Assembly: GCA_902362375.1 (NCBI GenBank)
Contig: CABIVS010000009.1
Span: forward strand, 120,845 to 184,844
Source: Bacteroidaceae bacterium
GTDB lineage: Bacteria; Bacteroidota; Bacteroidia; Bacteroidales; Bacteroidaceae
Length of the DNA stretch: 64,000 bases
Direction of reading: 5' to 3'
In this document: positions 35,666-42,957 of the stretch, piece after piece
Layout of the letters: each line of letters opens with the position of its first letter
How positions within the stretch are numbered: position 1 is the first letter of the stretch
Position numbers and translations under genes: made by a program
Notes under the pieces: model-generated
Told to the model about the DNA's origin: nothing
Seen by the model: only the letters and a program-made list of their open reading frames with translations
The model's database searches: none

Positions 35666-36793
35666 ATGAAAAAGTTTGGATTCCTTTTATTCGCAGTCTT
35701 AGGACTAATTGCTTGTGGTGACGACAACAACGACCCCACTCCCGAGCAACATGTAACATGCTCCATATCTGCACCTGCTGAAGGAGCTACGGTAAACATT
35801 GCAGAAAAAATGACAATCAAAGGAGAAGCTACGATTGATTTTGGTGAAATCTCAAATGTAACATTAAAAGTAGGAGGCAAAGCTATATCAGAAGTTACTG
35901 TAGTGCCTTTTAGCTACGACTATACATTCGAAGCTAACCAAGCCGAAGGAGCACTGAAAATTGAATTAACCGTCAAAGGTGATCAGGGAACAATGGCTAC
36001 AAGCGAAGTAAACATCACTCTGACAAAACCGGAACCGACTCCTGAACCTGGCGAAGGAGAAATGGTTGATTTACGTGACAACCATGTATACAAAACCGTA
36101 GAAATCGGTGAGCAGACATGGATGGCTGAAAATCTGGCTTATTTACCTAAAGTGAATAAACCTGCCGCTGCCGCTACTTGCGAAGGAGAACCTCTCTATT
36201 TCGTTTATGACTACGATGGTGAAGATGTAAATGCCGCAAAAAATACTGAAATATACAAAACACATGGAGTTTTATATAACTGGTATGCTGCAATGAATAA
36301 AGAAAATGAAGAGGGAAAGGATGCAGATGCTGTACCAAGTGGAGTGCAAGGAATCTGTCCAAGCGGATGGCACCTACCTAGTAAAGCAGAGTGGAAAATA
36401 TTAGAAAATTTTGTAGCTGAACAATTAACTCCTGTTGAAGGAGATGTATGGGAAGATGACTTTGGAGACAAACACTCTGATCCGAATTGCAAGAATGTTT
36501 GGTCGGCATTAGCAGGTCTTGAAGGATGGAGTCCTTCCGGAAACTCCGACATGAACCCTGACTTGGCAAATGGGCCTCGTAATACTTACGGACTTACTAT
36601 TATTCCTTCCGGGCAATGCTATCATACAGGAAGCTTTGGCTGGTCAGAAAGTGGTGTCGATCTCTGGACCACAGATATGCAAACCCAAGGGGCAGGAAAT
36701 ATTACTTTTAGTAATAATAGCTACGGAATAACTTATTCTAAATATGGAATAACCCCCAAACGTGGTTTTCCTATACGCTGTATAAAAAACTAA
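35666..36793 (+). CDS. FISUMP-domain lipoprotein 2 (tandem paralog)
   Basis: A 375-residue SPII lipoprotein (LGLIAC, Cys at 17). It has the same architecture as the preceding gene: an Ig-like domain (ISAPAEGATVNIAEKMTIKG; LKIELTVKGDQGTMATSEVN), a proline-rich linker (KPEPTPEPGEGE), then the FISUMP domain (DLRDNHVYKTVEIGEQTWMA, ENLAYLPK, GICPSGWHLPSKAEWKILEN, GFPIRCIKN). The Pro-rich linker is absent from paralog 1. It differs most in the middle of the lectin-like domain, where ligand contacts would be expected. Last gene of the operon, 36 bp after paralog 1. Confidence 0.82.
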   Translation: MKKFGFLLFAVLGLIACGDDNNDPTPEQHVTCSISAPAEGATVNIAEKMTIKGEATIDFGEISNVTLKVGGKAISEVTVVPFSYDYTFEANQAEGALKIELTVKGDQGTMATSEVNITLTKPEPTPEPGEGEMVDLRDNHVYKTVEIGEQTWMAENLAYLPKVNKPAAAATCEGEPLYFVYDYDGEDVNAAKNTEIYKTHGVLYNWYAAMNKENEEGKDADAVPSGVQGICPSGWHLPSKAEWKILENFVAEQLTPVEGDVWEDDFGDKHSDPNCKNVWSALAGLEGWSPSGNSDMNPDLANGPRNTYGLTIIPSGQCYHTGSFGWSESGVDLWTTDMQTQGAGNITFSNNSYGITYSKYGITPKRGFPIRCIKN

Positions 36794-37203
36794 TTTGATA
36801 ATATAAATCTCTCTTAGTATACATAAAGGAGGTGTGTCGGGATGGCAAACTTTTTTTGTTTGATAATTGATTGATAACCAGTAGTTAGTTTCGCTTAAAA
36901 AAGCTAATCTCTACTTATAAGCATACATAGAGGGTTTCAATAACCAACTGATACTGAAGACAAAAGTATATAAAAAAGTCGGATTGTAAAACACTGGAAA
37001 AGAACCTTCTTTTATCAATCAAGGAAATCAAAAAGTGTATAGAGCAAAGTGGCGCATGTATGGTATAGATAATTCCGTACATGCGCCACTTTCTTAATCA
37101 TCTGATTTGCATTGATTTACATTAATTGTTATTATATACTATCATTTGGTACTGATAAGCATTGATTTTGCTTGTGGGGTGTATTATTGTCCACCTAAAA
37201 AAA
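36794..37203. other. Non-coding junction between chromosomal PUL and GC-rich element
   Basis: There is no gene on either strand. It contains a 15-bp perfect hairpin (37046-37092), a short CAAAC/GTTTG stem around seven T at 36846-36862, and GCATTGATTT twice (near 37107 and 37158). Base composition and coding style change across it. I infer that the left end of the mobile element lies between about 37,093 and 37,200. No second att copy can be seen because the right end is outside the window. Confidence 0.5.
37046..37092. terminator. 15-bp perfect hairpin after the SusC/D operon
   Basis: AAAGTGGCGCATGTA (37046-37060) is exactly complementary to TACATGCGCCACTTT (37078-37092), with a 17-nt loop. 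It may terminate the operon ending at 36793 and also shield the convergent leftward element genes. The T tract is short. An attachment-site arm is an alternative. Confidence 0.55.
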
Positions 37204-37407
37204 TCAAGAATATCTCCTTGAAACGGGTTTGACGAGCAGGTCGATGTGCTCGTGTTCAAGGATATGTTCCATAGCCTTGTATATGGGCATCTTTTCGATA
37301 CCGGCAATCTTCAGGGCTTCCATCTTGATGGTATTCTCGATGAGCAACAGGTAGTCTTCCTCCTTCAGCTCAACATATTTCTGTGACTGTGATTTTAATT
37401 TTGCCAT
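37204..37407 (-). CDS. Small element protein, 67 residues
   Basis: I start it at MAKLKSQSQKY (37407); the longer frame begins inside the RNase H gene. It is a charged helical protein (ELKEEDYLLLIENTIKMEAL) ending KPVSRRYS, with no known motif. It follows the RNase HI gene by 10 bp and is the last leftward gene before the element border. A regulatory or adaptor role is possible but not shown. Confidence 0.6.
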   Translation of the reverse strand: MAKLKSQSQKYVELKEEDYLLLIENTIKMEALKIAGIEKMPIYKAMEHILEHEHIDLLVKPVSRRYS

Positions 37408-37417
37408 ATTGATGTTG

Positions 37418-37816
37418 TTATTTGTTTCCGAAGTCGGCAGGAATCTCACCCCACAGGCGGTTGTCCCAGTGCAGCACTTCGATGTCCTTGATTCTTGCCT
37501 CCATCACTTTGAGGAATATCTCCGCTTTCTGCAATGCCGGGCATCTGCGTGAAGAGGCTGTCTGTTTGTTACGATACCACGTGATGGCTGTAATGCTGTC
37601 CGAGTAGATTGTTCGCGGACTTTCCGGATGTTCCATGACATATCTGACCGCCTCGACAATGCCGAGAAACTCCCCGATATTGTTCGTCCAGTTACCGATA
37701 GCTTTGGAAAAGAGTTCTTTTCCTGAAGAGAGGTCGACAGCCCGGAAGCGTGTCAACCTCTCTTTTGCAGAATGGGCACCGTCGGTCGCAATACCCACGA
37801 CCGGTTTTTCTTTCAT
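37418..37816 (-). CDS. Ribonuclease HI
   Basis: A 132-residue protein starting MKEKPVVGIATDGA at 37816; the start overlaps the preceding stop (ATGA). The RNase H fold's acidic residues are in place: D12 in IATDGAHS, E49 in NNIGEFLGIVEAV, D73 in TIYSDSITAITWY and D128 in GEIPADFGNK. The ending HWDNRLWGEIPADFGNK is the form seen in Bacteroides RNase H proteins. It would remove RNA from RNA:DNA hybrids, for example during element replication. It is co-translated with the 176-residue gene upstream. The longer 263-residue open frame is a read-back into that gene and is rejected. Confidence 0.85.
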   Translation of the reverse strand: MKEKPVVGIATDGAHSAKERLTRFRAVDLSSGKELFSKAIGNWTNNIGEFLGIVEAVRYVMEHPESPRTIYSDSITAITWYRNKQTASSRRCPALQKAEIFLKVMEARIKDIEVLHWDNRLWGEIPADFGNK

Positions 37817-38343
37817 TGAATTCCTCCCTGATGTCTGTCTCCCGTATAGATGAACCCGTCGGATTCCATACGTCGTACCAGAGCACGCGCCTGATTCAGA
37901 TAGTCGGTGATGACACCTTCCTTGTACTTGATATCCTTGCGTCCCTTGAGGATTTCCAGCACACCGTCTATTGTGCGGCTCATTACGCTCTTGCCGTCTT
38001 TCGGGTCGAAGAAAATCTTTTTGTTGCCGAACGTCACAGTTACTTGATACAATGTCTTCGGGACGATCACTGTTTCCACATGCGCCTGAAATAACACGGG
38101 GGTAGCGGCAACGACTACATACCCGTTGGCTTTGTGCATGGGTTTCAACTCTACCGAGTATAGTATGTTTGGCTCGAGAGTTCCTTTCAGGTCTTCCGAA
38201 AGGACACAAATCTGCTTGCCGAATCTTGAGTCTTCACGGACTCCCATCAATTTACGTGTCTTGGAATGGCGCGAAACGAACCCTATCAGTTCGCCCGTCT
38301 CTTCCGATCTCGCAAACTTCAGTTGCGATTTTTCCGATGTCAT
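37813..38343 (-). CDS. Hypothetical protein coupled to RNase HI, 176 residues
   Basis: I do not recognise a named family. The first half is beta-rich (FARSEETGELIGFVSRHSKT, LYSVELKPMHKANGYVVVAA). The second half has a helical region (SRTIDGVLEILKGRKDIKYK, ITDYLNQARALVRRMESDGF). There are no membrane spans or Cys clusters. It is preceded by a good promoter (38415-38445) and its stop overlaps the RNase HI start, so it heads a three-gene transcript with RNase HI and the 67-residue gene. Confidence 0.7.
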   Translation of the reverse strand: MTSEKSQLKFARSEETGELIGFVSRHSKTRKLMGVREDSRFGKQICVLSEDLKGTLEPNILYSVELKPMHKANGYVVVAATPVLFQAHVETVIVPKTLYQVTVTFGNKKIFFDPKDGKSVMSRTIDGVLEILKGRKDIKYKEGVITDYLNQARALVRRMESDGFIYTGDRHQGGIQ

Positions 38344-38414
38344 ATTACTGTTCTTTCATATTCAATCTATTGCTTTCAATTGACAATCTGTTTTCAATGG
38401 GTCACTTTTCCATA

Positions 38415-38445
38415 CAAATATATGCCAATTTTTCACGCCAACAAA
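38415..38445 (-). promoter_or_regulatory. Promoter for the RNase HI gene group
   Basis: On the minus strand TTTG (38442-38445) and TATATTTG (38415-38422) are separated by exactly 19 bp, a full match to the Bacteroides consensus. The -7 box is 72 bp before the 176-residue ORF. Confidence 0.7.
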
Positions 38446-38505
38446 ACGTTTTAGTTATTAATTTTCAGATGGTTATGTGTAATATATATAGAGAAAAGGC
38501 TGCAT

Positions 38506-39162
38506 TCAGTACAGCCTTTCCTCCTCTGTAAAATGACTGAAACGCTCGTCAGTATCAGAAGTTTGCAGTAGATAACGGCATTTCCAATAACGGTAAATCC
38601 GCCTTCCGTTGGGTATACAGTGATTTATATCGTCAGCATTCAGATATTGGTTCCCTTGTTCCGTACCGTGGTGCATCCATGTAGCGCACCCGGGCAGGTC
38701 CGGGTTGTTCCGGACATAGAAGTCCATTTTCTCTTTACCGGCGACAAAGATATTGTGTATCCGTACGTCCTTATCGATAGGAAACCGGTAGGCGTACAAC
38801 GCGAAGTCACAGATGTCGGTTTCCAGCAGGTTGCCGCCAAAGTGTTCGGGAGCTTTCCGTTTCAGGTTCTCGAACCCCTCCAAAATACCCGGCCTGTCGC
38901 ATATCTCGGCAAACCTTTCATCCGTTACCGGCGCAGCCGTCGCATAAACCACCCGAAAACCATTATCCGTACTGTCCAGTACCATGACATGCGCGACTAT
39001 CCCCGGTGATTTGTTGATACTTTCGTCAATGCTGTCCGAGTCCGTGGTCAGACAGCATTTCAGCGTTCCGATGATTAATACCGCTACCACCAACAGTGTC
39101 CAAGGACCTATTGCTGCCGCTATCAATATCAATTCATCGGCCCGTTTCCGTATTTGTTTCAT
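38506..39162 (-). CDS. Single-pass membrane protein of unknown function
   Basis: A 218-residue protein when begun at MKQIRKRADELILIA (39162); this start overlaps the upstream MutS-I-like gene by 29 bp. One membrane helix (LILIAAAIGPWTLLVVAVLI) lies near the N-terminus, after a basic segment, with the rest outside. The soluble part holds several Cys (KCCLTTDSD, EICDRPG, ETDICDFAL, INHCIPNG, YWKCRYLL) that could form disulfides. I know no family. Its position suggests co-expression with the MutS-I-like protein from the promoter near 39566. Confidence 0.65.
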   Translation of the reverse strand: MKQIRKRADELILIAAAIGPWTLLVVAVLIIGTLKCCLTTDSDSIDESINKSPGIVAHVMVLDSTDNGFRVVYATAAPVTDERFAEICDRPGILEGFENLKRKAPEHFGGNLLETDICDFALYAYRFPIDKDVRIHNIFVAGKEKMDFYVRNNPDLPGCATWMHHGTEQGNQYLNADDINHCIPNGRRIYRYWKCRYLLQTSDTDERFSHFTEEERLY

Positions 39163-39457
39163 TGATTTTGAGAATGTGGCGGCCGGATACCCCCCGGACC
39201 TCGGACACGCATACCTTGCATCCTGCATCCAGCAACCGGTTTCTACATTCTTCCAAGGCGGCGTCGGAAATCCTGATGGCAGGTATACCTGCCGCCGTCA
39301 TCTTGAACCGGGGCACTTCCGTGATCCGGGTAATCGTTTCGGCATCATCAAAATACGCCTCGAATGAATCTCCGACATGGAAAAGGATGATGGTTTCCAC
39401 GCCATGCCTTTCCTTCATGCCGCCGTAACAGCGGCGAATAATCTCTTCCTTTTTCAT
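39134..39457 (-). CDS. Stand-alone MutS domain-I-like protein (short form)
   Basis: A 107-residue protein that aligns along most of its length with the mismatch-recognition domain of MutS. FHVGDSFEAYFDDAETITRI corresponds to the MutS [20 protein letters not shown] block, and AAGIPAIRISDAALEECRNR then LLDAGCKVCVSEVRG corresponds to the AGIPYHAVENYLAKLVNQG...AICEQ block. The Phe that wedges into mismatches (F36 in E. coli MutS) is Ser31 here; the adjacent Glu (E38) is kept as E33. No other MutS domain is present, so it is not a repair protein. A DNA-binding or decoy role is inference. Confidence 0.7.
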   Translation of the reverse strand: MKKEEIIRRCYGGMKERHGVETIILFHVGDSFEAYFDDAETITRITEVPRFKMTAAGIPAIRISDAALEECRNRLLDAGCKVCVSEVRGVSGRHILKINETNTETGR

Positions 39458-39565
39458 ATCAAATAGATATATTAGGTTTGATGTCAGCCAAACATGAAAG
39501 TGCCTGTAATCCGTTCAACTGCCGGGCTTTCGTCCGAAATACATATACAGACTTTCTTCATCTGA

Positions 39566-39573
39566 CAAATATA
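39566..39573 (-). promoter_or_regulatory. Likely -7 box (TATATTTG) before the MutS-I-like gene
   Basis: Matches TAnnTTTG on the minus strand and lies in a 154-bp gap, 109 bp before the ATG. No TTTG is found at the expected upstream spacing. Confidence 0.4.
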
Positions 39574-39611
39574 CAATAAATTACGGAACGACCCATGTCT
39601 ATTGCATGAAA

Positions 39612-40022
39612 CTATCCTTTCATCTTCACCTCCCTTCTTTCAAATTGTTCGCGGATGATTTCAACGAGTTGTCCGATGCTGTCGATTTTGTGACTCTTAC
39701 CGCAGGCTTTGCCATGGAACAATGGCGTGAAGTACAGGTTAAAATCCTCATCGATGGAAAAACCTCCCACGAGGACGATACCCGCCTTGATACGGTAATA
39801 CTCGCCGTACATGGCGTAATCATCCGTAGTTTTGGTGAACCCGTACTCCGGCAACAAGTCCGGCAAAGTGTCCAGGATCGGCCGGATAACATCCTTGAGA
39901 AAATTCGGGGTCTCAACTTCCTTTTTCCGTTTCCGACCTTTTCTGCCGGTTCCGTTATCGTCTTGCAGGTAATGGGCATCGAAACGATCCCGATACCTTT
40001 CTGTCAGTTCCTTAATATCCAT
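39612..40022 (-). CDS. Hypothetical protein, 136 residues
   Basis: I start at MDIKELTERYRDRF (40022), which is preceded by AAAGGA; a TTG start ten codons earlier is less likely. It has a basic, disordered-looking segment (GTGRKGRKRKKEVETPNFL) followed by beta strands (YGEYYRIKAGIVLVGGFSID; NLYFTPLFHGKACGKSHKID) and a terminal helix (QLVEIIREQFERREVKMKG). No family recognised. It lies 13 bp after the LPD28-like gene. Confidence 0.65.
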   Translation of the reverse strand: MDIKELTERYRDRFDAHYLQDDNGTGRKGRKRKKEVETPNFLKDVIRPILDTLPDLLPEYGFTKTTDDYAMYGEYYRIKAGIVLVGGFSIDEDFNLYFTPLFHGKACGKSHKIDSIGQLVEIIREQFERREVKMKG

Positions 40023-40035
40023 ATCCTTTATACAT

Positions 40036-40344
40036 TTAATTGTTTTCCTCAAGCCACTCTTCCAGTGTCATGGAGGCCTCGAAACCGTATTCGTCAATCT
40101 GTACATAGCCGTCCTTTTCCGTGATAAACTCTTTCCTGGTCAGGATGGTTCCGCCATGATTTACCATCACCGTCGGTTCGATGGTCGCCAGACGGTCCCC
40201 GTCATCCGACTCCCGGATATCGTATGCGTACAGTCCCTCCGGAACGGCATTCCGGTCAATCCGCATATCCGTAAACAATGCAGGCGTGTCATTGATGGTC
40301 ATAGACTCAAAGGTCTCGTTGCCAATGTTTTCTTTTGTAATCAT
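40036..40344 (-). CDS. LPD28-like domain protein
   Basis: About 102 residues from MITKENIGNETFESM (40344). The stretch ALFTDMRIDRNAVPEGLYAY, DIRESDDGDRLATIEP, MVNHGGTILTRKEF follows the LPD28 pattern: FT-x-x-R-[IV]-D-R-x-x-[IV]-P-E-G-x-Y-A-Y-D-[IL]-R, then VNH-x-GT-[IV]. LPD28 is one of the small domains found in large polyvalent proteins and as stand-alone genes in conjugative elements and phages. It is thought to be associated with protecting or establishing incoming DNA. Molecular function unknown. Family call from memory of the motif. Confidence 0.6.
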   Translation of the reverse strand: MITKENIGNETFESMTINDTPALFTDMRIDRNAVPEGLYAYDIRESDDGDRLATIEPTVMVNHGGTILTRKEFITEKDGYVQIDEYGFEASMTLEEWLEENN

Positions 40345-40366
40345 ATTTATTGATTCAAATAGTTTA

Positions 40367-41023
40367 TTATTCCTGCTTGGGAAGTTCAATGGCTCTTACC
40401 CAATTGTTCCGGTCATCAAAACATTCATCATTGATGTTGGCCGTAAATTCCAGCGGTGTCATCTTCTCAACCCGCGTTGCGGGGTTATTTTCGTAATCAA
40501 CGATGATTTTCCCGGCCGGAACGTCACGTTCAAATTCGTCCAGCGGGAAAGAGAATATCCATATTTCCCGGTCTTTATCTTCCCCAAGAAACGCCTTGAG
40601 GTTGTCTGTATAAGCCTGGCATTTGTCCCACGAGGTTTCCACGAATGAAATGATTTCCTCTTCCGGTTTGCCGGTACGGTCTTTCAGGAATGCAACGGCA
40701 TTCCCTTTCCAGATATCCTGCTCGACACAGAGTTCCAGATAACGTTCCCAGACTGTCACCAGCCAGTCCATGTTAATCTCATGCAGGTGGCGGCAGGTGA
40801 AACGCTCCCGGCTTTCCGCGTTGTAAAGCGTGCAGCTTCCGTCCGTGCGTATCTCCTCCAACCGGTACATGGTGTATACCGGTATCCCGTGGCCATACCC
40901 GTCTTCCCCTTCCTCCTCGACATATACCGTATGGGGCAACATATTTTCCGGCATTTTCGGTATCGCACACAGGTTGGCTATAACTTCCTGTTCCAACGCT
41001 TTTTGTTTCTCCTGTATTCTCAT
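40367..41023 (-). CDS. Hypothetical protein, 218 residues
   Basis: An acidic protein opening with a helix (MRIQEKQKALEQEVIANLCA), then a beta segment (MYRLEEIRTDGSCTLYNAES) and several helices (LVTVWERYLELCVEQDIWKG). No membrane span, signal or Cys cluster. I do not recognise it. It lies 3 bp before the HTH gene stop and 22 bp ahead of the LPD28-like gene, in a tight transcript. Confidence 0.65.
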   Translation of the reverse strand: MRIQEKQKALEQEVIANLCAIPKMPENMLPHTVYVEEEGEDGYGHGIPVYTMYRLEEIRTDGSCTLYNAESRERFTCRHLHEINMDWLVTVWERYLELCVEQDIWKGNAVAFLKDRTGKPEEEIISFVETSWDKCQAYTDNLKAFLGEDKDREIWIFSFPLDEFERDVPAGKIIVDYENNPATRVEKMTPLEFTANINDECFDDRNNWVRAIELPKQE

Positions 41024-41026
41024 TGT

Positions 41027-41362
41027 CTATCCATCTTTTAGTATGATTTTACCTTCTTGAAATAATCTCTGTTTGTAACGACGGTGGTTGCGTATATTTT
41101 CGGTATGTTTCTTCCGGTCATATTTATACAAGCCTTTTGCCTTGTTCTCTCTCAGCAGTTCCTTGTTCCGCTCTTCGCTTTCTGGGTTCACAATGAAGGT
41201 TATCAGCCTGCGGCTGACACCGTATTCCCGGGCAAGCTGGCGCTGGCTGACAGCTTCTGTCATGTAACGGTGGAAAATTTCAGCCTTCTGAAAAGGAGTG
41301 AGCTTCTGCCTGCGGTCATATTGTGTCCCGCTGATGATTATTCCCGAGCTTTTGTATGGCAT
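41027..41362 (-). CDS. Helix-turn-helix DNA-binding protein
   Basis: About 111 residues from MPYKSSGIIISGTQY (41362); an ATG ten codons upstream is also open. The clear feature is KLTPFQKAEIFHRYMTEAVS followed by QRQLAREYGVSRRLITFIVN, a helix-turn-helix like those of homeodomain-like recombinases or small regulators, with a strongly basic tail (YKYDRKKHTENIRNHRRYKQ). It may regulate the element or bind its ends. It overlaps the upstream gene by 25 bp. Confidence 0.65.
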   Translation of the reverse strand: MPYKSSGIIISGTQYDRRQKLTPFQKAEIFHRYMTEAVSQRQLAREYGVSRRLITFIVNPESEERNKELLRENKAKGLYKYDRKKHTENIRNHRRYKQRLFQEGKIILKDG

Positions 41363-41931
41363 GGTGAAGTCTGTTTTTCGTTTGTGGTCCATGAATGGTA
41401 GATGCGTTGTTTGCCATCTAAGGAGAGTAGAAACCAGCGGCTATAAATCCGTTCCAGCGTTTCGGTGTCGTGCCCGTATATCGGTCCCAGTTCGTTTGCA
41501 AACATCGCCGCTACCTTCAGCCTCCTGGTATCGGACAGCTTCTCCCACCAGCGGCAAATGGTCTTGTACTGCTTCACGTCCGTTACAAGGTCCGGAACCG
41601 GAGCGGAGGAGATATATTCCGCCTCTTTGCCGCACGGTGCCTGCCAGAACCCCTGTTCGCAAAGAGCGCGTTGCTCGTCACAAACCCGTTCTGCAAAGGA
41701 TTTGAGTGCCATTTGGAATATCTTTCTTTCCAGTTCCTTACGTTCCATGGACAGTTCATGCACACCCACGTTCAGCCCGTGCTTATTGCGTTCATCCGGG
41801 GAAAGCTTGTTGCTCAAGGCTTTCCTGACCAGTTCCAGCCGTTCTTTCAGAGGGCCGTATTCGTTGTTATCTAAATACCGGTTAAACAGTTCCTGTTCGT
41901 TTCCGGGCAGTATGAATATATTTTCCATCAT
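41338..41931 (-). CDS. Hypothetical helical protein, 197 residues
   Basis: Almost all helix (QELFNRYLDNNEYGPLKERL, SMERKELERKIFQMALKSFA, KTICRWWEKLSDTRRLKVAA). The N-terminal third could form a coiled coil. No family recognised. It has 12 bp to the upstream stop and overlaps the HTH gene. The Trp-rich middle (FWQAPCGKEAEY, ICRWWEKL) is distinctive enough for a profile search. Confidence 0.6.
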   Translation of the reverse strand: MMENIFILPGNEQELFNRYLDNNEYGPLKERLELVRKALSNKLSPDERNKHGLNVGVHELSMERKELERKIFQMALKSFAERVCDEQRALCEQGFWQAPCGKEAEYISSAPVPDLVTDVKQYKTICRWWEKLSDTRRLKVAAMFANELGPIYGHDTETLERIYSRWFLLSLDGKQRIYHSWTTNEKQTSPCHTKARE

Positions 41932-41943
41932 GCATCATTTAAG

Positions 41944-42450
41944 TTATCGGATGTGAATAGGATATATCGCAGTGGATAGCGGGTGTCGGGGTGCGGAAAT
42001 AGCCACGAGATCCCGTGCCGTCAAGGGGCGCAGAAAAACGGCATCGAACTCCTGAGTATCGTCTTCACGGATATCTCGGACTTCAATGATCCATGTGCCT
42101 TCATAGCGGCACCAGGCAATCACCTCCAAAATCATTTCCTTTCTGTAGTCAGCCGGTCCGTCCCCGAAACTTTCACGTATCCGCTTAATTGCATCGTCTG
42201 TCAGCCGGACAAATTCCCCTTTGCGGAACGGAGCTTCCGGCGTAACGGCAGGAGTCAGCATCTGCCAGTCTTCATGTCCGTCCAGGTCTTCCACAGCCAT
42301 TGCGTAGGCTTTGTATTCAGCTTCGGTCTCGAAATGTCGGGTTATCACATATCCCCCGGATTCGGCCGTGCTCTCCACCGACGAGATATCCCCGGTTTTC
42401 CTGTATATGCTTACAGTATCCTTACCGAGTAGAACTTTTACTGTTATCAT
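41944..42450 (-). CDS. Hypothetical protein with N-terminal repeat shared with the next gene
   Basis: 168 residues from MITVKVLLGKDTVSI (42450); the longer frame reads back into the upstream gene. Its first 65 residues (TAESGGYVITRHFETEAEYK, AYAMAVEDLDGHEDW) are paralogous to the start of the gene just upstream, which has EKEFETEAEYNAYIAGVNDA. The C-terminal part differs (KGEFVRLTDDAIKRIRESFG; WIIEVRDIREDDTQ) and is beta-rich. The shared FETEAEY-x-AY-x-x-x-V-x-D-x-DG signature defines a small domain I cannot name. Confidence 0.65.
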   Translation of the reverse strand: MITVKVLLGKDTVSIYRKTGDISSVESTAESGGYVITRHFETEAEYKAYAMAVEDLDGHEDWQMLTPAVTPEAPFRKGEFVRLTDDAIKRIRESFGDGPADYRKEMILEVIAWCRYEGTWIIEVRDIREDDTQEFDAVFLRPLTARDLVAISAPRHPLSTAIYPIHIR

Positions 42451-42472
42451 TATTGCAGATGGTGTGGTTTTA

Positions 42473-42919
42473 TTATAAATGGAACTCCACGTCTTCCTCC
42501 TCGAACTCCGTGTCGTGGTCCTCGTTGTACCCCTCGACGGTCGAACCAGGGACATAGGTCTCTCCGCCAATCCCATAACGTCCGGCATCGAGCAGTTTCC
42601 GAAGGGTTTCGGTGTCCCCGTTTAGAATCCTTTCGATGTCCTCCCGGCTGCCCCGGACGCTAATTCCGAGACGTAGCCAGAGATTTTCCTCTCTCGAGGT
42701 GTCCGCCTCTTCCGACCGGTGGCGTATGATATGATAATCACTCCATCCGTCGGCATCGTTTACCCCGGCGATGTAGGCATTGTACTCCGCCTCAGTCTCG
42801 AACTCTTTCTCGTCCACGACGCCCCCGTTATCCGCCAGCCATTCTTCAGAAGGCAGTTCATTGTTCTCTTCATATTCCCGTACGGCGTCCTCGCCGAAAA
42901 TCGTTGTTATCTTTATCAT
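42473..42919 (-). CDS. Acidic hypothetical protein, paralogous N-terminus to its neighbour
   Basis: A 148-residue, very acidic protein (tail DHDTEFEEEDVEFHL). The N-terminal MIKITTIFGEDAVREYEENN and EKEFETEAEYNAYIAGVNDA match the following gene's N-terminal domain. The second half (SREDIERILNGDTETLRKLL) is unique. The acidity would suit a DNA-mimic or a partner of a basic protein; that is speculation. Twenty-two bp separate it from its paralog. Confidence 0.65.
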   Translation of the reverse strand: MIKITTIFGEDAVREYEENNELPSEEWLADNGGVVDEKEFETEAEYNAYIAGVNDADGWSDYHIIRHRSEEADTSREENLWLRLGISVRGSREDIERILNGDTETLRKLLDAGRYGIGGETYVPGSTVEGYNEDHDTEFEEEDVEFHL

Positions 42920-42957
42920 GTGTCTTTGGGTTTTGAATATTTGTTATTTAATGGTTA

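Noticed and set aside
37817..38209. N-terminal extension of the RNase HI frame
   Set aside because: It reads through the upstream gene out of frame (Arg/Cys/Ser-rich); the RNase fold starts at MKEKPVVGIATDGA with an ATGA overlap.
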